Below, in pieces: positions 35,387 to 48,895 of a stretch of DNA of 64,000 bases; position 1 is the stretch's first letter, and each line of letters opens with the position of its first letter. The notes below the pieces were generated by a model. The model made no database searches, was not told where the DNA came from, and saw nothing but the letters and a program-made list of their open reading frames with translations. The position numbers were made by a program, and so were the translations under genes. The DNA comes from Periconia sp. R9002 (taxonomy: Eukaryota; Ascomycota; Dothideomycetes; Pleosporales; Periconiaceae): the NCBI GenBank assembly GCA_023627715.1, contig JAMAHW010000005.1, positions 744,001 to 808,000 on the forward strand, in the 5' to 3' direction.

Positions 35387-35419
35387 ATACATACATACAT
35401 ACATGCATACATACATACC
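35387..35419. repeat. (CATA)n microsatellite
   Basis: About eight tetramer units with one GCAT variant. Confidence 0.9.
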
Positions 35420-37982
35420 TGCCCAACTCCCCCCTCTCACCTAGTACACCCGTCCGCTACTATCAAGACACACATGTCTCTCCTTCTTTCCTAAAACTAA
35501 AACACAAACTACATGCACATGTACTCAACAACTCATCCCCTCACCCATAGTAGTCCTATGTTCCTACCTTCAAAGTATCCTTGCCACAGAGGTAGGCACC
35601 TTGTCTTTCAATCCTCCCGCGTTACATATCACTTCCCCGATCGTGCCCTTTCCTTACTTCTTTGACTTGCTTACTTCCCTCTTTTTCGCCCTGGAGTGGC
35701 TATTGGTTTTCCATTGTCTGAGTTGACACTGCTTGTTTGCTATGTTTTTTATCCCATTTTGGCTGGCTTCATCATATGCTTTTTGGCATGACCTTGATGC
35801 AATGGAGGCTTGGGTATAGTAGATGTACGTAATTTACTACGTACGTACATGCGTCGTTAAAGCAAACCATCCATTTTTACATTTGTGCGTGAGGTACGTA
35901 CATACATATGGACTTGGGTTATCTACATCTACGCATCGAACTACACTTATCTATCCTTTCCAGTCGTTCTATATATACATCACGTCGTGTCTTACTTCCA
36001 TGAATGCTTCATGTCCTTTCTCTAAAACTTTGCTTCGCATAGACTACCCTATCTACGTCCATTTCCCTATATTAGACATCCTTGCATTACTCCACCCCTT
36101 CCCCTCCGTCATCACCTTTCCCCTTTCTACAAAATGCCAACCAATCCTTATCCTTAATCAAGACGAAAAACAGTTGGTACCCGTGATAACCCCTCACGCT
36201 TCAACATGTCAATCTACCTCTGACCCCCGTACGTTTCTTTACGTTTCTTTACGGTACGGTGGAGGTCGTGTACACACTCTTCTCTACCCATATCCACATA
36301 CATACCCACATAAGCCCATTTGTCGTTATAGTACGAGTGTAACTACCTCCCTCCCTTTCCTTTCCCTCTCCCGTTCTAATTATCCCCACGTCGTCCGGAT
36401 TCATATTCGACTCGTTACCTAGGTAGCAATTACCTGAACCTATGTACACAACTAGGCTAGGCTATCTATTTCCGCTTTTTTTAACCCATACGTTTTCCCC
36501 TTGTTCTACTACGACGGCGGTGGAGAAGTGGTGTGTTGAACTCCAGGTACAGAGTCGTTTGTTGTCGAGACACTACGTGGCGTGTGTATTGAGACATTCA
36601 TCACTCATTGTATCACCCCTGGTTGAGTTAAGCTGACTTTGTACCTACGCACGATCTAGGTGGAGAGAGAGGGGTAGAGGTTGTTTGTCTGATGATACAT
36701 GTACATAGCACTAAGAAGGACGAAACGATTATTTGAAAAGACAGACAGGATAGGTTTGGCAGGCAATGTTAGAAGGAGGAAAGAGGGTTTCGATGTGTGT
36801 TTCTGTTAGGCAGGTAGGTATGTGGTTTTATCAACCCTATTTTCCTCCTGGTTTTCTTCCTTCCTTTCTGATTCCTTTGTCCTGAAATTTCCTCATTTTC
36901 AGGTTAAAATGTTTAGCCTCCGACGGTACGGGGGAGGATTCTTCGTAGAGATATAGAAAGAAAGGGCGTGAAAGGATGGTGGAGACGTATCACGCTTTTT
37001 TGTGCCTAGGAAGGTCGATGGATTGCTTTGTTTTGCAGAGGTGATTGTTGGACAGTAAGTGTTCATGTGATGATTCCATGTGAGTTGGATGAATCTGGTA
37101 TCTAAGTGTTTGCCATCTGGTGCACGGAGGGAAAAGTACAGAGAGGGAGAAGAAGGAGCTCAGGAGTAGAAGCAAGGAAAAAGGGTGTAGAGAAAATACA
37201 TTGCAGGTATTGGCTAAGTTTAGAACATAGCGTCGACCGCACCTTCTACTTTAAAATACTGTTAAACAACCTTATAACGTACTTTCTACATACTGTTCAA
37301 TAGTGTGTCAGAATAAAGAAAGCTGTCAACACCCTGTTCCGAACCCACCCAAAACCCTTAATGTAGTAAACGCTTACCTATGTGTGTAAAACCGACCGAT
37401 GTCTCTCTTCTGTTGGAAAACGAAAGAAGAAAGACATCAGCAGCAAAACCTGCTGAATGGGTCAAGATGCATATGTAATTGATAGAAACGTGGGCCAACT
37501 TCCTGTTGCATATTCTTCGGGGATAAAGGGAAAAAACGAGAGACGCAAGAAAGACAGAGTATGATACCAAAATGTTCATCTTATGGTTATAGGTGTTGTG
37601 ATTGTTGAATCGTAGACTCGTTGCAAAGACATGAGTGATCTACCCGATATTATATCATCGTTTGGTCCCTCAGCCAAAACCAACCAAAGTAAAGCAAAGG
37701 GAAAAAAGCTATTTGCATCCCCGTACAGACCGACCCCTTTCTAGAGAAGAAGGAAAGAAAAACGCACGCATACAGAACATTGTGTTGTTTGTGTGGTTGG
37801 TTAATTTTTGTTTTTTTTTACGGGTGTAACAAGGAACAAGGGTGCCACGGAATTTGAGCTCGGAAGAGGACAGGTAGCAGGAGACGCTGAAAATATGGAG
37901 ATTTCGGAGGGAGTCTAACGAAGCGGTCTCGCTCTTAGCATCATCCTGAGAACCATCCACACCTCTGATAAGAAAACAATTA

Positions 37983-39097
<1,115 letters not shown>

Positions 39098-40601
39098 TGT
39101 GAAATTTGAATCTAGAGATGGATTGTGTTAGTCAGAACCAGATCTTGCGCAGACTAGAAGGATGACGACGTCTTGCGTGCGCCCGATTCGAAATGTGTGT
39201 GAAATGTGCTGGGCGCAACGAAAGAGTGCGGATCAGGCTGTCAATTTGTGCTTTCCACAGGGGCCAGAAACCGCAAGTCTTGGTCACGGTGTGCAGGGTC
39301 AAGCGTTCAGGGTCGCGGATTGCCGCTCGCACAACGGGTGGGTGAGCAGGATGCAGAATATGAAGCCGGTCGAAGCGGCTTCGGCCAAAATCCACAAGCG
39401 GGTGCTGCACCCTCTTCACCAACGGATATGAAGCGAAGGTGGTACCAGACAGACGTTTTCGACAGCGGTGGCGTCCTGATGGGCACCGGCAACGACAAGC
39501 AGTCGGAGGCAGGGCCGTGGAAGCAGCAAATTGGAGCCCGATCCGCGAGCGAGATTGAGGGGGGGGGGATGACGAAAGAGTGGGCGGGAACGGGACTTAC
39601 GTGGATGGTGAAGGGGGATGAGGTGGAGATTGAAGCAGCGAAGAGAGTGAGGGTAGAGAGGGCAGTAAGAGGCAAGAAACGGAGTAGGACTCGCTGGGGG
39701 GATGGATTGTTGTTGATAGTGGGGAGATTGGAAGAGAGGTCAAAGCCGCAGCGCAAGTGCTCTTAGTGTACTTGCCAAGACCTGGTCGATCGTGCCTTCC
39801 ACCAGCCCAGAACGCCGCCCCCTTCGTTTCACTGCCATTCTGCTGCCTCTGTTCCTTCGCCTCAGCCTCATTTTGCCTCCGTGTACCCCTAAGGCAGTCA
39901 TGGCATGCCCGTGTCTCATGGCCGATCCAAGAGACATCTCTCGGGAAGCTTGTCCGTCTAGTCACCGAGTACATACGCACGCACAACCCCACCATAACTA
40001 TGGCACAATCGATAGCCGTCCAGCCCTTCACGCAGCGGCAGGTATTTATGTATACATGGTGCCAGCCAATGTGTAATATCCAGGACATCAACACACTGTA
40101 ATGCTCCCAAAGTGACATTGATTATGTACCTGTATATAAAACGAGTAAATATCAGAACCTTCCTTCCAAAGCAGCAATAAACAAAGTTGCATGTTAGTGT
40201 TTGTCGGCTACTGTAGGTACATCCTACATGTACCTACATGATGTATGCCGTATGCAACTATTTATGTATGTACATATGCGGTTGTCTCAATGAACAGATT
40301 TCCTCACATACAAAACACGCAATGTCAATCAAGGCGAAACATGCAAATTCCACGCACTAAGCATCAGTTCTCTGTACGTACGAGTTGGAGGAAGGCACGA
40401 CTTCCACATCACCTGACCAGGCTTCCCTGTTCAGGTGGAGCTCAAATGACGACAACCAATCCCCGTCCTCAGAGCTACCTACACCACTCAGCTCACACCA
40501 CTTCCCCATCATCCGTATATTGACACCACTTCTCTCCGTCAATCCCAATCGCAACCCCTCCATCTCGTCCCCTTCCGAAATCACCGAATCAAACCTTAAT
40601 C
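39098..40601. promoter_or_regulatory. Divergent region between 14-3-3 and INH1
   Basis: 1.5 kb between outward start codons. A CCAAT sequence lies at 40456-40460, about 145 bp upstream of the mitochondrial inhibitor gene. Open frames inside (for example 39206-39766) have no recognisable domain. Confidence 0.5.
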
Positions 40602-41158
40602 ATGTTCCGCACTTCCCTCGTCAAGGCCGCTCGCCCTTCGCAGCGCCTCTTCTCCACCTCTTTGCGCGCAATGTCTGCTGGAGCTACCGGCTCCGGTTCC
40701 TCGCGCCCGGGAGGCAGCCGCTCTGGGTAAGCTACACTTCCTCTTACCCTTCTATTACCGTCAGTGCAATTAGTGCTAATGACCTTGTGTTTTACAGTGA
40801 TGCTTTCACCAAGCGCGAGCACGCTGCCGAGGAGCTCTACATCAAGCAGGAAGAGAAGGCCAGGTAAGGAACCCTTTACTTGATCCTCTGCATCCGCAAC
40901 GCTGCAATCTCGAGTAAGCACCACTCCTCGCGCACACCAGCTAACGTGTTTCAGACTCCTAGCTATCCGCCAGAAGCTTCAGCAGCAGCAAGAACACATC
41001 GAAGAGCTCACCAAGCACATGTACGTTTTTCTCATCTCTCGTCCCCTCGACTCCATCAACGAGCACGAATTGCTAACCCAAACACAAATAGCGATGACAT
41101 CACCTCGCAAGAAGGCGGCCAGGGCGAGCAGCCCGGCAGCGACGGCGGCAAGCAGTAA
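40602..41158 (+). CDS. INH1: Mitochondrial F1F0-ATPase inhibitor (IATP)
   Basis: Four exons: 40602-40726, 40798-40863, 40955-41020, 41092-41158; 107 aa. The protein blocks ATP hydrolysis by F1 when the matrix is de-energised. A mitochondrial targeting sequence is clear: MFRTSLVKAARPSQRLFSTS, Arg-rich and without acidic residues. After a Gly/Ser spacer comes the inhibitory helix DAFTKREHAAEELYIKQEEK, then ARLLAIRQKLQQQQEHIEEL, a coiled coil used for dimerisation. The C-terminal 20 residues are Gly/Gln-rich. The family core F-x-K-RE-A-E-x-Y is intact. Length is normal for filamentous fungi. Confidence 0.92.
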
Positions 41159-41752
41159 ACGCAAAATCCAAACGACTACCCACCATCCAAATCACTGAAC
41201 CGAGAATGGGAAAAATGGGAAAGAAACACACACATAACACCACGCGAAATCGAAACTACTCCTGTCATCGGTGCTCTTTGTTTTTTTGAGGTAGCACTTT
41301 GCTAGTTAGTTAGCAGCATCTTCCTTTTTCTGTGGAGGACAGCGAAAGAGAGAGATTCATTCATCTGTACATGTACAAACAAACAATCACAATATGATAA
41401 GCCCGTTCATCTGAGCCCTTGCAACTTCTTGATTCTGTGATGTTGAGAGTCGTGAGCTTCTTTCACGTAAAGTGAACACTTTAAGAAGGCATGGATTGCT
41501 ATTCACTCTAGAAACTTTGAAAAAGAAATGCAACTTCCCAAACGCGGCAAATTTGGCATTGACATGTCTGTGATGTGACTATCGTACACCCTAAAAGTTC
41601 CCACGATCCAATTCAATGCCTCAAATGTTTGAATCCACCCTCACACATCCGTTTAACGTGTGTGTAAGAAAGTGTGCATATGCGTATATCCTAGCCGAAA
41701 GAAATCCTTCCTCCACCACCTCAAATCATCCAACACTCATCAATCTACCAAC
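41159..41752. other. Convergent intergenic region, INH1 and NSP1
   Basis: About 600 bp, presumably both 3' UTRs. No gene seen. Confidence 0.6.
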
Positions 41753-43955
41753 CTAAGCCTGCCCCCCAAACCGACCCGTCCGCCCCCCACGATAACTCCG
41801 ATAAAAGTCCTCCGTCGGATCCGTCCCCAAGCCATTCCAGCCCGAAGAGCCACCTACACCTCCACCACCACGGTGCGCCTCCTTCTGCGCCTCCTCAATC
41901 TTTTCCCGGAGCTGCTCGGCGCCCGAGTCGATGAGTTGGAGTTGGGAGAGTTGAGAGTTGAGGACGCGGACGACTTTGGTTAACTAGAGAATGGCGGGTT
42001 AGTAGTTTGATCAGATGGTTAATGAAGAAGGATAGGGGAACGTACGGGATCATCGGGTTTGCCCGTCTTGCTCAGTGTTTGGGATGTGGCGTTGATTTCC
42101 TCAATCATTTCGGTAAGGTCCTTGTTCAGCTCGTTAAGTCGGTCCTGGAGCTTCTCCGCGAGTTTGTAACTGTGATGGATTAGCCAAAAAGTCATGTTTT
42201 TGAGGTCAATGGACGGCTTGGACGTACGTTCGCTCGCGCTCTTGGTCGGGCCCGCGCAGGCTGTCAGACCTGCCACCCACACCGTGTGTGTTCATCAAAT
42301 TATCGATTTCTTTTTCGTAGCGGTCCAGGTAGGTATCGAGTTCCTGTTGGTTTTCCTCCATCATTGTCAACTGCCGCTCTACCTCTGCCGCATCACGTTC
42401 AGCTTGGAATGTTTTTGAGTAAAGTTGTTTCACTTTGTCGGAGTTTTCAACCAGGCTTCGGTCCCACTTGCTCACTGTCTCAGCTTGCTGCTGGAACTCC
42501 TTCTGATATTTAGATAGGTCAGCAGCCCACCGAGTAATAATTTCGTCCATGGATTTGTTTTTCAACCTGGACTGCGCAGAAGGCATTGGACCCGCAGTCG
42601 AGCTACCCAGTGTGTTCTTGGCCGCATCCCCCGACGTTGCAGGTGTGCTTCCAGTAGCAGGCGCCGTAGTGGTGGCCGAAGTAGATGGTTGCGACGTCGT
42701 AGCTGCCGGCTTTGATCCGCCGCCTAGGCTGAACGTTGATTGCGATGTTGCTGCGGCAGTCGATGTGGGAGCAGAGGCTGGGGTTGAGCTGGTTGCTGGG
42801 GGTTTTGAACCAAGACCAGAAAATAGACCCGAGCTCGAGGGGGCAGTGGTAGGAGCAGAAGTCGAAGGAGCAGACGCTGGTGTTGATGTAGTGGCCGAGG
42901 ATGTGCCACCTGGCTTGGTGAAACTGAAGCCGCCACCGGAAATAGAAGGTGAAGGATTAGAGGCGGGTTTGGAGAATAGACCTTGACTTGGCGCTCCCGT
43001 GGAAGCCGGAGTGGTCTTGTCGCCTCCCAGGGAAAAAGGTGTAGACGTTGCCGGTTGCGAATTGGTTTGTTGGCCCGAGGTTGGCGTAGATCCTGCGCCT
43101 AGTGGTGATGGCTTGTTCGTGGGAGTGGAGCCTCCAAGGCTGAAAACACCACCACCAAATATGCCAGTGTTGGCCGCAGGCGAGGGTTGTGCAGGCGTAT
43201 TCGCGGTTGTGTCTGGACCTCCAGCCGTCTTGCCAAAGCTAAAACCACTTCCGGAGCTACTGCCACTCGCTGGAGTTGCGTTGGAGAACAGACCCGAGGA
43301 AGGTGTCGATGTTCCAGGGGGCTTTGCACCGCCAAACAAGTTCCCTCCTGTCCCTGATGTCGTACCCGCAGAAAGCCCACCAAAGACGCTGTTTCCAGGA
43401 GGAGGACCGGCGGGCGTAGTCGAAGGCAAGAATGAAGTTTTGTTCGGAGCTGGAGTCGCAGCTGGAGTAGATGAACCTACAATTTGTGGTTAGTTCTATG
43501 AATTCAATTCCATGTTGAAGAGGGGAGTTACCTGACGCAGCATTCATTGAGAATGTAGGGGCAGATGTCGCAGGAGTTGCACCAGCAGATGCGCCAGAAG
43601 TGGCGTTATTGCCTATTGTTCCAAACAATAATGTGTTTCCTCCTGAGGGAGTTCCAAAGAGACCGCCAGTAGGCTTCGCAGCGGGCGTGCTGGATGCTCC
43701 GAATATATTAGAGCTCGATGGGGTTGAGTTCCCTGCGGTCCCGAATAGCGAAGAAGTCCCAGGTGCACTTGATCCATTGCCTGGGGTGGAGATACCTGCC
43801 GACCCAAATATTGAGCCGGTGGCTGGCGCGCTGGACCCAGAGTTTGGTGTCGCATTGTTGGTGTTGCCAAAGAGGCCTCCACTGGTACTGCCGAACAAAG
43901 GTTTGTTAGGGGTCCCGCTGCCGCCACCATTATTGTTTTGGTTGTTATTGAACAT
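41753..43955 (-). CDS. NSP1: Nucleoporin Nsp1 (Nup62 family)
   Basis: Four exons: 43955-43532, 43476-42228, 42169-42046, 41983-41753; 675 aa. Nsp1 is a central-channel FG nucleoporin and works with Nup49, Nup57 and Nup82. Residues 1 to about 430 are an FG domain starting MFNNNQNNNGGGSGTPNKPL, with many GLFG-like, FSFG and SLGG units in Thr/Ser/Pro/Ala-rich spacers. From about 437 the NSP1-C coiled coil begins: KNKSMDEIITRWAADLSKYQ, then QQQAETVSKWDRSLVENSDK and QELDTYLDRYEKEIDNLM. It continues across the introns through RTYKLAEKLQDRLNELNKDL and ends near LDSGAEQLREKI-like sequence. The tail is Gly-rich and ends GGQA. Yeast Nsp1 is 823 aa, so the FG domain here is shorter, which is common in filamentous species. 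Confidence 0.95.
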
Positions 43956-44524
43956 AATCCGACACGTTTTCCAGAGTGACTGAAGGCGGCTCTAAGGTTG
44001 TAATGTTGGCGGAGGTTGATCCAGCGCGGGTGTTTTTCCTATGCACCTGGAGGTAGTCGGAGCCGTATGCGGTTGGAATGTAGTCACGAAATACTGTGCC
44101 TCAATGCCGAAGACACGATAGAGCTCGGACCTGGGGAGTAAAGCTGTTGCTTTCTCTCAATGGGGAGGATGGGCAAATCGATCGCAGCGATACTTCAGCG
44201 CGTCGTTAGAGCTCCAAAAGTTAGTCGGGCAGGCACGTCGCGCCAAGCTTCCAATCCGGCGAATCGTTCCGCCGAGACTCTCCTTCTGTAATCGTCCCTA
44301 TACACCTGGACGTTCCAGGCCTTGTTTCCCCGCCAGATTCAAGTTCGTGTCTGAAATGCGAACATAATCCTTTCATTCTCACACACGCAACTCCTAATCA
44401 ATCCACTAATACAACACCTATTGAACCCGGCCCCCTCTGTTCTTCCTTCTCACCGGTTTGCCTCCAAGCACCGACTACTAACGACTACATCACCGCCTAT
44501 ATCGTCATTATCCATATCTCAACC
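43956..44524. promoter_or_regulatory. Divergent promoter of NSP1 and the LAA2-like gene
   Basis: 569 bp between outward start codons. No distinctive motif found. Confidence 0.5.
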
Positions 44525-46234
44525 ATGAGTGACGAGCTTGCACCACCGCGTAAAAGCGTAGAGCTTCAAGATCCCGGCGCAAAAGATCTGGGTATGTTAT
44601 TTGCATTTTATCTACATCCTTAACTTTACGCTCCCCAACGCTCTCCGAGTTTGTCTAACCTGACCAACAGTCGATTCCTCAAGCGACGAGCACTTTTCAG
44701 ATGCCACCGAAGGCAACACCTCATTACGGTCCGACAGAGAGGAGGCGACATCCCCCATCCCCGTGACCCGTGTTGAGCGTGTAGATAACGAACCCAGCCA
44801 TGGCGAAGTACCTGGTACCGAGGCCTACAACAAGAGACTTCAAGACGCCGTTCCCGATGAGGTAGAAGTGGTTCCTGAAGGCCAGCGGAGCCGCAGCGCT
44901 TCCCGACTCAGTGCCAGTGATCGCCCGCTTACGCCAGGCGGAACCGTTATTCCTAAGACGGTGGTGGAGAAGATAGATCCAGATCAGCCTAGTCATGGTG
45001 ACGTTCCTGGCACGCATGCTTTCGAAGTTCGTGCTGCAGACGCTGTTCCTGACATTGTTCTCAAGGCTCCCCAGCCCCCACAGCGCAAACCCGAGGGTAC
45101 GTAAGGCGAGTTCTTTCCGCTCCCTACGTGCCATTGACGGAAGAAGGGTCACCAACAAGCTCGCAAAACAGATTTCCCATGAACTCCGACAACGAAGACG
45201 ACGACGAAGACTCGCGCGATGTCTCTGCGCATAAACCATCCGACAACACCTTTGCGAACGACGACGGTGGTTTCGAGGATGACGGTGAATTCGGGGATGA
45301 CTTTGACGATTTTGAGGAAGGCGGCGAAGATGACGATTTTGGGGATTTTGACGATGGGTTTCAGCAGGGCGAGGGACATGCAGAGACTTCGTTTGAGAAA
45401 CCCCCAGATCAGCCTTCTGTACCCGCTCCTTCTCCGGGTCCTGTAAGTCAGCATTATTCAGTTGTAGCTCAACTACTGTCCGAAGCTTTATTCTTGTGGT
45501 GATGTATTTTTTTGGCTGACCAAGGACATGTGCAGCCCGTTCTGGACTTCGAACACTTGACCACACTTGATGATATTGTCAATGCGTCCCAACCTTACAT
45601 TGATGAAATATACCCCTCGTTGAAGGACATTCCCAGCATTGATACTGCAAATCAAGGTGCACTGCGATCCATATTCTTGTCGGAGCGGAGTGAATCGTTG
45701 TGGTCGCAACTGGTAGCACCGCCTCCGCTCCAACCTCCCGACTGGGTACGGTCTCGGATCCGTCGGCTTTTCTTGGTGTCTCTCGGCGTCCCAGTGGACC
45801 TCGACGAGATCCTACCAGCGTCCAAGCAGAAGAAACTCATCCTCCCTTCGATCCACATCCCGGGCGAGAAATCACCGAGACCATCGGCAGACGGCCGAAA
45901 CGGAGCGCTCGGCCGAGTGAAGAAGGAAAATGCTTCCTCAACGTCGGTGGACTCGTCGGCATCCAAATCGGAGAGGAAGAGAAAGGGACCACCGCCACCG
46001 CCACAATTGGATATCAGTTCTACGACGATGCTTTGCTCTACTACGGAGGCTGCGCTACGCAATTTCACAGATGAGGAATTGCAGGCCCACATTAAACGCC
46101 TAGGGGAGCTGAAAGAGCGGGCGAATGAGGTTTTCGAATACTGGCAGAAGCGCATGGAGAGTGCATTGGGCGATAAAGATGCCTTTGAGCAAGTGATTGA
46201 AAGTTTGGTTGCACATGCTAAAAAATTACGATGA
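44525..46234 (+). CDS. LAA2-like (DUF5102) clathrin/AP-1 accessory protein
   Basis: Four exons: 44525-44591, 44671-45100, 45172-45442, 45536-46234; 488 aa. The middle carries acidic, Phe-containing motifs (FEDDGEFGDDFDDFEEG, DDDFGDFDDGF) typical of clathrin-adaptor-binding proteins such as yeast Laa2 (YBL010C) and animal aftiphilin. The C-terminal part has LDDIVNASQPYIDEIYPSL, SLWSQLVAPPPLQPPDWVRS, a proline-rich PPPPP stretch and a final helix LQAHIKRLGELKERANEVFE. The N-terminus has two EPSHGEVPGTEAY/QPSHGDVPGTHAF repeats (about residues 70-85 and 140-155), which suggest a short linear motif used twice. The donor at 45101 (GTAAGG) was chosen over a GTACGT four bases upstream because only it keeps frame. 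The function is inferred from family resemblance recalled from memory. Confidence 0.7.
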
Positions 46235-46794
46235 AGCATGGTGGTTGGCATACCCATCCCCCTTTGTCTGGGAGCCACCAGCCACGGCCAGGGATAAGCA
46301 GACGGCAGATGACGACGGGGGCGCGAGGCATAAGGGTTCACTTCACACGAGTGCTTTGATGGAAGAATTTCTTTGGACCAGGCAAGCTTTCCATAATGGG
46401 AAGCGAACGTTTGGAAGCGGTGAGGCTGTCCCTGCAGGCGAGTCACGGAGTGCATGAGATGGGACCCGTCGCGAATCTCTGGTGTTCCCACTTGGCCACG
46501 TGATGCGGCATCTCTCGGCGCGGCCGTTAGTGATGTGGAGATGGATTGTGTGGGAATCGCTGCGCTTGGTGAGGCGGTAGTGTGTAGATAATTTACCTAG
46601 GTGGTCAGTACGGCCATTGTCGCGAAGCCCCACTCGGAGAGCACGTGAGTAGTCAAGAGTGCAACCATGCGCGCACAAGACTTTCCTATTACTCTTTTCA
46701 GCGGGCAATGGGAAGATTGTTCCATGGGCATGGAATGAGATGTCGATCACTATTCATGTTCGTTGGTTGCCCATAGAGTCTACCTACATATGTA

Positions 46795-46806
46795 CACAGT
46801 ACTGTG
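46795..46806. repeat. CACAGTACTGTG palindrome
   Basis: Perfect 12-bp palindrome sharing its core with the two 17-bp repeat copies downstream. Confidence 0.85.
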
Positions 46807-46890
46807 AATAAGGGGTATGATGATTATCTAAGCCAGGAAATATCTCCTAAGGCAGCACCACGCTACTGATCTAACTTACCCCACGTACCA

Positions 46891-46907
46891 ACTGCACAGT
46901 ACTGTAC
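46891..46907 (+). repeat. 17-bp repeat ACTGCACAGTACTGTAC, copy 1
   Basis: Identical to 48036-48052; contains the palindrome ACAGTACTGT. Confidence 0.9.
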
Positions 46908-48035
46908 CCTTTCCAATACATGCAGCATGGCCGTATTCCCGTGTTCCCGTGTTCCGCCAGGAGCGGATGGGCATCTGAGAGTGATTTTCGCATTTAAGAT
47001 GCAGATGTTGGGCAGGTTAGGCACTACATCGGAGTGCAAGGCGTTGCAAATGGCGATCAAACAGGGGGCGGGCGACGTTGACCAACCTTTGATGAGCCTC
47101 GAGGAGAGAGGAGGTGGTGGTGTTGGTGTGGTGCACCCTGAAAGTGCATGTGGTTTCGGAGCCACGGAGCTTACACGTATGACAGAGAAGGCTGCTAGCA
47201 TCAGCGCCGGCGTCCTATTGCAGAAGGGATATGCCGTATCTTGTCGGACCGGACCTAGGCTAAGTTGCAGTAACATGGCATGGCACGTCGCGCAGAGGCT
47301 TCCGAGGGAGTGGTGGAGGAGGAAACGGTCCAAGCCAACCATTTCTTTGATGGTCTCCTCCCCCTTTTCTCTCTTGCATGCGTCTCTTGTTCGCGAAAGA
47401 CGGTCTGTCACAAGTCGTGGTGGGGTTGGAGTGCTAGCAGGCAAATGCATGCCGAGGCCAGAGGCATACATAGCGAAACATGGTTTGGTCTCATTCGTGG
47501 GACGCAGAGCGTTGCCGCGCGTGGTCACACGGTGCGCTGGATACATGAGATGGACCGTCGTTTTTGGCTTGGGCAATCAAGATGATTGCTCGCTGCACAC
47601 TATCAGCAAGCCCGTCCGTTGGAAGGTCGGGAGGGAGACATGGCCATGGCGCCCCCGGCCCATTACATCATAACGCTTCTTTGCCTACCACATTCCCTTG
47701 TACTCTACATACCGCCTACATACATAGTACATACACGTCTTCGGGGAACATGCTCACCAGCCTGGCGACGTGGAACCACCACGGTGAATGAATACCTGCC
47801 GGAGGAAGGGAGTGAGGTAGCGATGGCATGTCGGCAAGTCTTCTAGCGGATCTGTAGTCTGGACGGGCTTGTTTGGATCCGACCAGAATGCCATCTGCTG
47901 CTCCAGGGCTACTGCAGCCACCAGAAGAAAGGTCGTCTTAAGCGACATGCTCTGACTGAAGTCGACTCCAGCCTACTGCCCGAGTTGCAGCCATAGCGGC
48001 CATTGAACACTGGAGAAGGAATAGGGGTCCAGTTT

Positions 48036-48052
48036 ACTGCACAGTACTGTAC
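48036..48052 (+). repeat. 17-bp repeat ACTGCACAGTACTGTAC, copy 2
   Basis: Identical to 46891-46907; followed by one more TGTA step (ACTGTAGTC). Confidence 0.9.
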
Positions 48053-48849
48053 TGTAGTCTCTATAGTTGTACAATAGACGAGAGAGAGGGTCAAGACATA
48101 TGGGTCTCTCTAGGCGAAGCCCCAGGCTGGCCCTCTCTTTGTACCGACGGCGTCTTGTAACAGCAGCCCGGTACCCATTGCTCGACAAGGAGTCAAGGAC
48201 TCTCCGATCTAGTTTCCATGTCTGGCGTTGTTTCCTGCCCTGCCCTGCCCTGCCCTGCATTGTCACCGTCCTCCTCTATCAAATCCGCATGCTGTGGCAA
48301 AATGCACCGACATCCCTCGATCCATCATCCTCTGTCCATCTGTCTGTCTAGACTCTGGACCGTGAGCCCTGGCTGCTGTTGCTTGCTGTTCCTATTGCTA
48401 GTTACTACCCTTGATATTATTACTTTACGTATTACATCCCTACAACGTGATTTTCATTCAATATTGCCATCCACCCCAAAAAAAGCCACCCCCCGTCGCC
48501 CGTCGCGAGCTAGCGCCGCGTGCTGCCACTTACCCCCAGTATCCAGTCCAGTAGGCTCAGGAATACCCTTCCCAAGGCTTCCTTCAACGCGCCAACTCTC
48601 CCAAGTTCTCACGGCGGGGATCAATCCCGGCAACAACTCTATCCAACCCGCAACGCCTTCACGCCATCTCCGGCTCCAAACCTCAACTTCTCCTTCTCCC
48701 TCTACTCCTTCTTCTCCCTCTTTTCCTCTACCTTTTGAGCGACCGTTTCATCGAATCATTCCTCGTCGCTCCCTGCCGCTCCACCCTTTCCCCCCCTCGT
48801 AGCCCTCGCTTTCATCCGTCCGACTCGAGCGCTGCGCTATCCATCGCCA

Positions 48850-48861
48850 ATGCCCATCTAA
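48850..48861 (+). promoter_or_regulatory. Minimal uORF before NIK1
   Basis: ATG CCC ATC TAA, ending 34 nt before the NIK1 start at 48896. This close, it would lie in almost any NIK1 transcript and could lower main-frame initiation. Confidence 0.55.
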
Positions 48862-48895
48862 GGAGGGCACATACAGAATCGCCCTCGCCGTCGCG

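Larger units (their letters stand above)
46235..48895. promoter_or_regulatory. Long upstream region of NIK1
   Basis: 2.66 kb. It contains three copies of an ACAGTACTGT palindrome, two of them inside an identical 17-bp sequence (annotated separately). It also has CACGTG at 46497-46502 and about 46644, a short TGCCC tandem repeat at about 48236-48257 and a minimal uORF at 48850-48861. Long overlapping open frames on both strands at 46927-47673 and 46863-47576 have no recognisable domain. Confidence 0.5.

Noticed and set aside
35823..36422. 199-codon frame in the somA/14-3-3 gap
   Set aside because: Biased C/T-rich translation with no domain or splice continuation; kept only as part of the intergenic note.
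42549..43493. Long plus-strand frames over NSP1
   Set aside because: Antisense to FG repeats; Pro/Val/Ala-rich mirror of Ser/Gly/Thr codons.
45095..45104. GTACGT donor in the LAA2-like gene
   Set aside because: Using it with the downstream acceptor puts a stop directly after the junction; the GTAAGG donor at 45101 keeps the frame.
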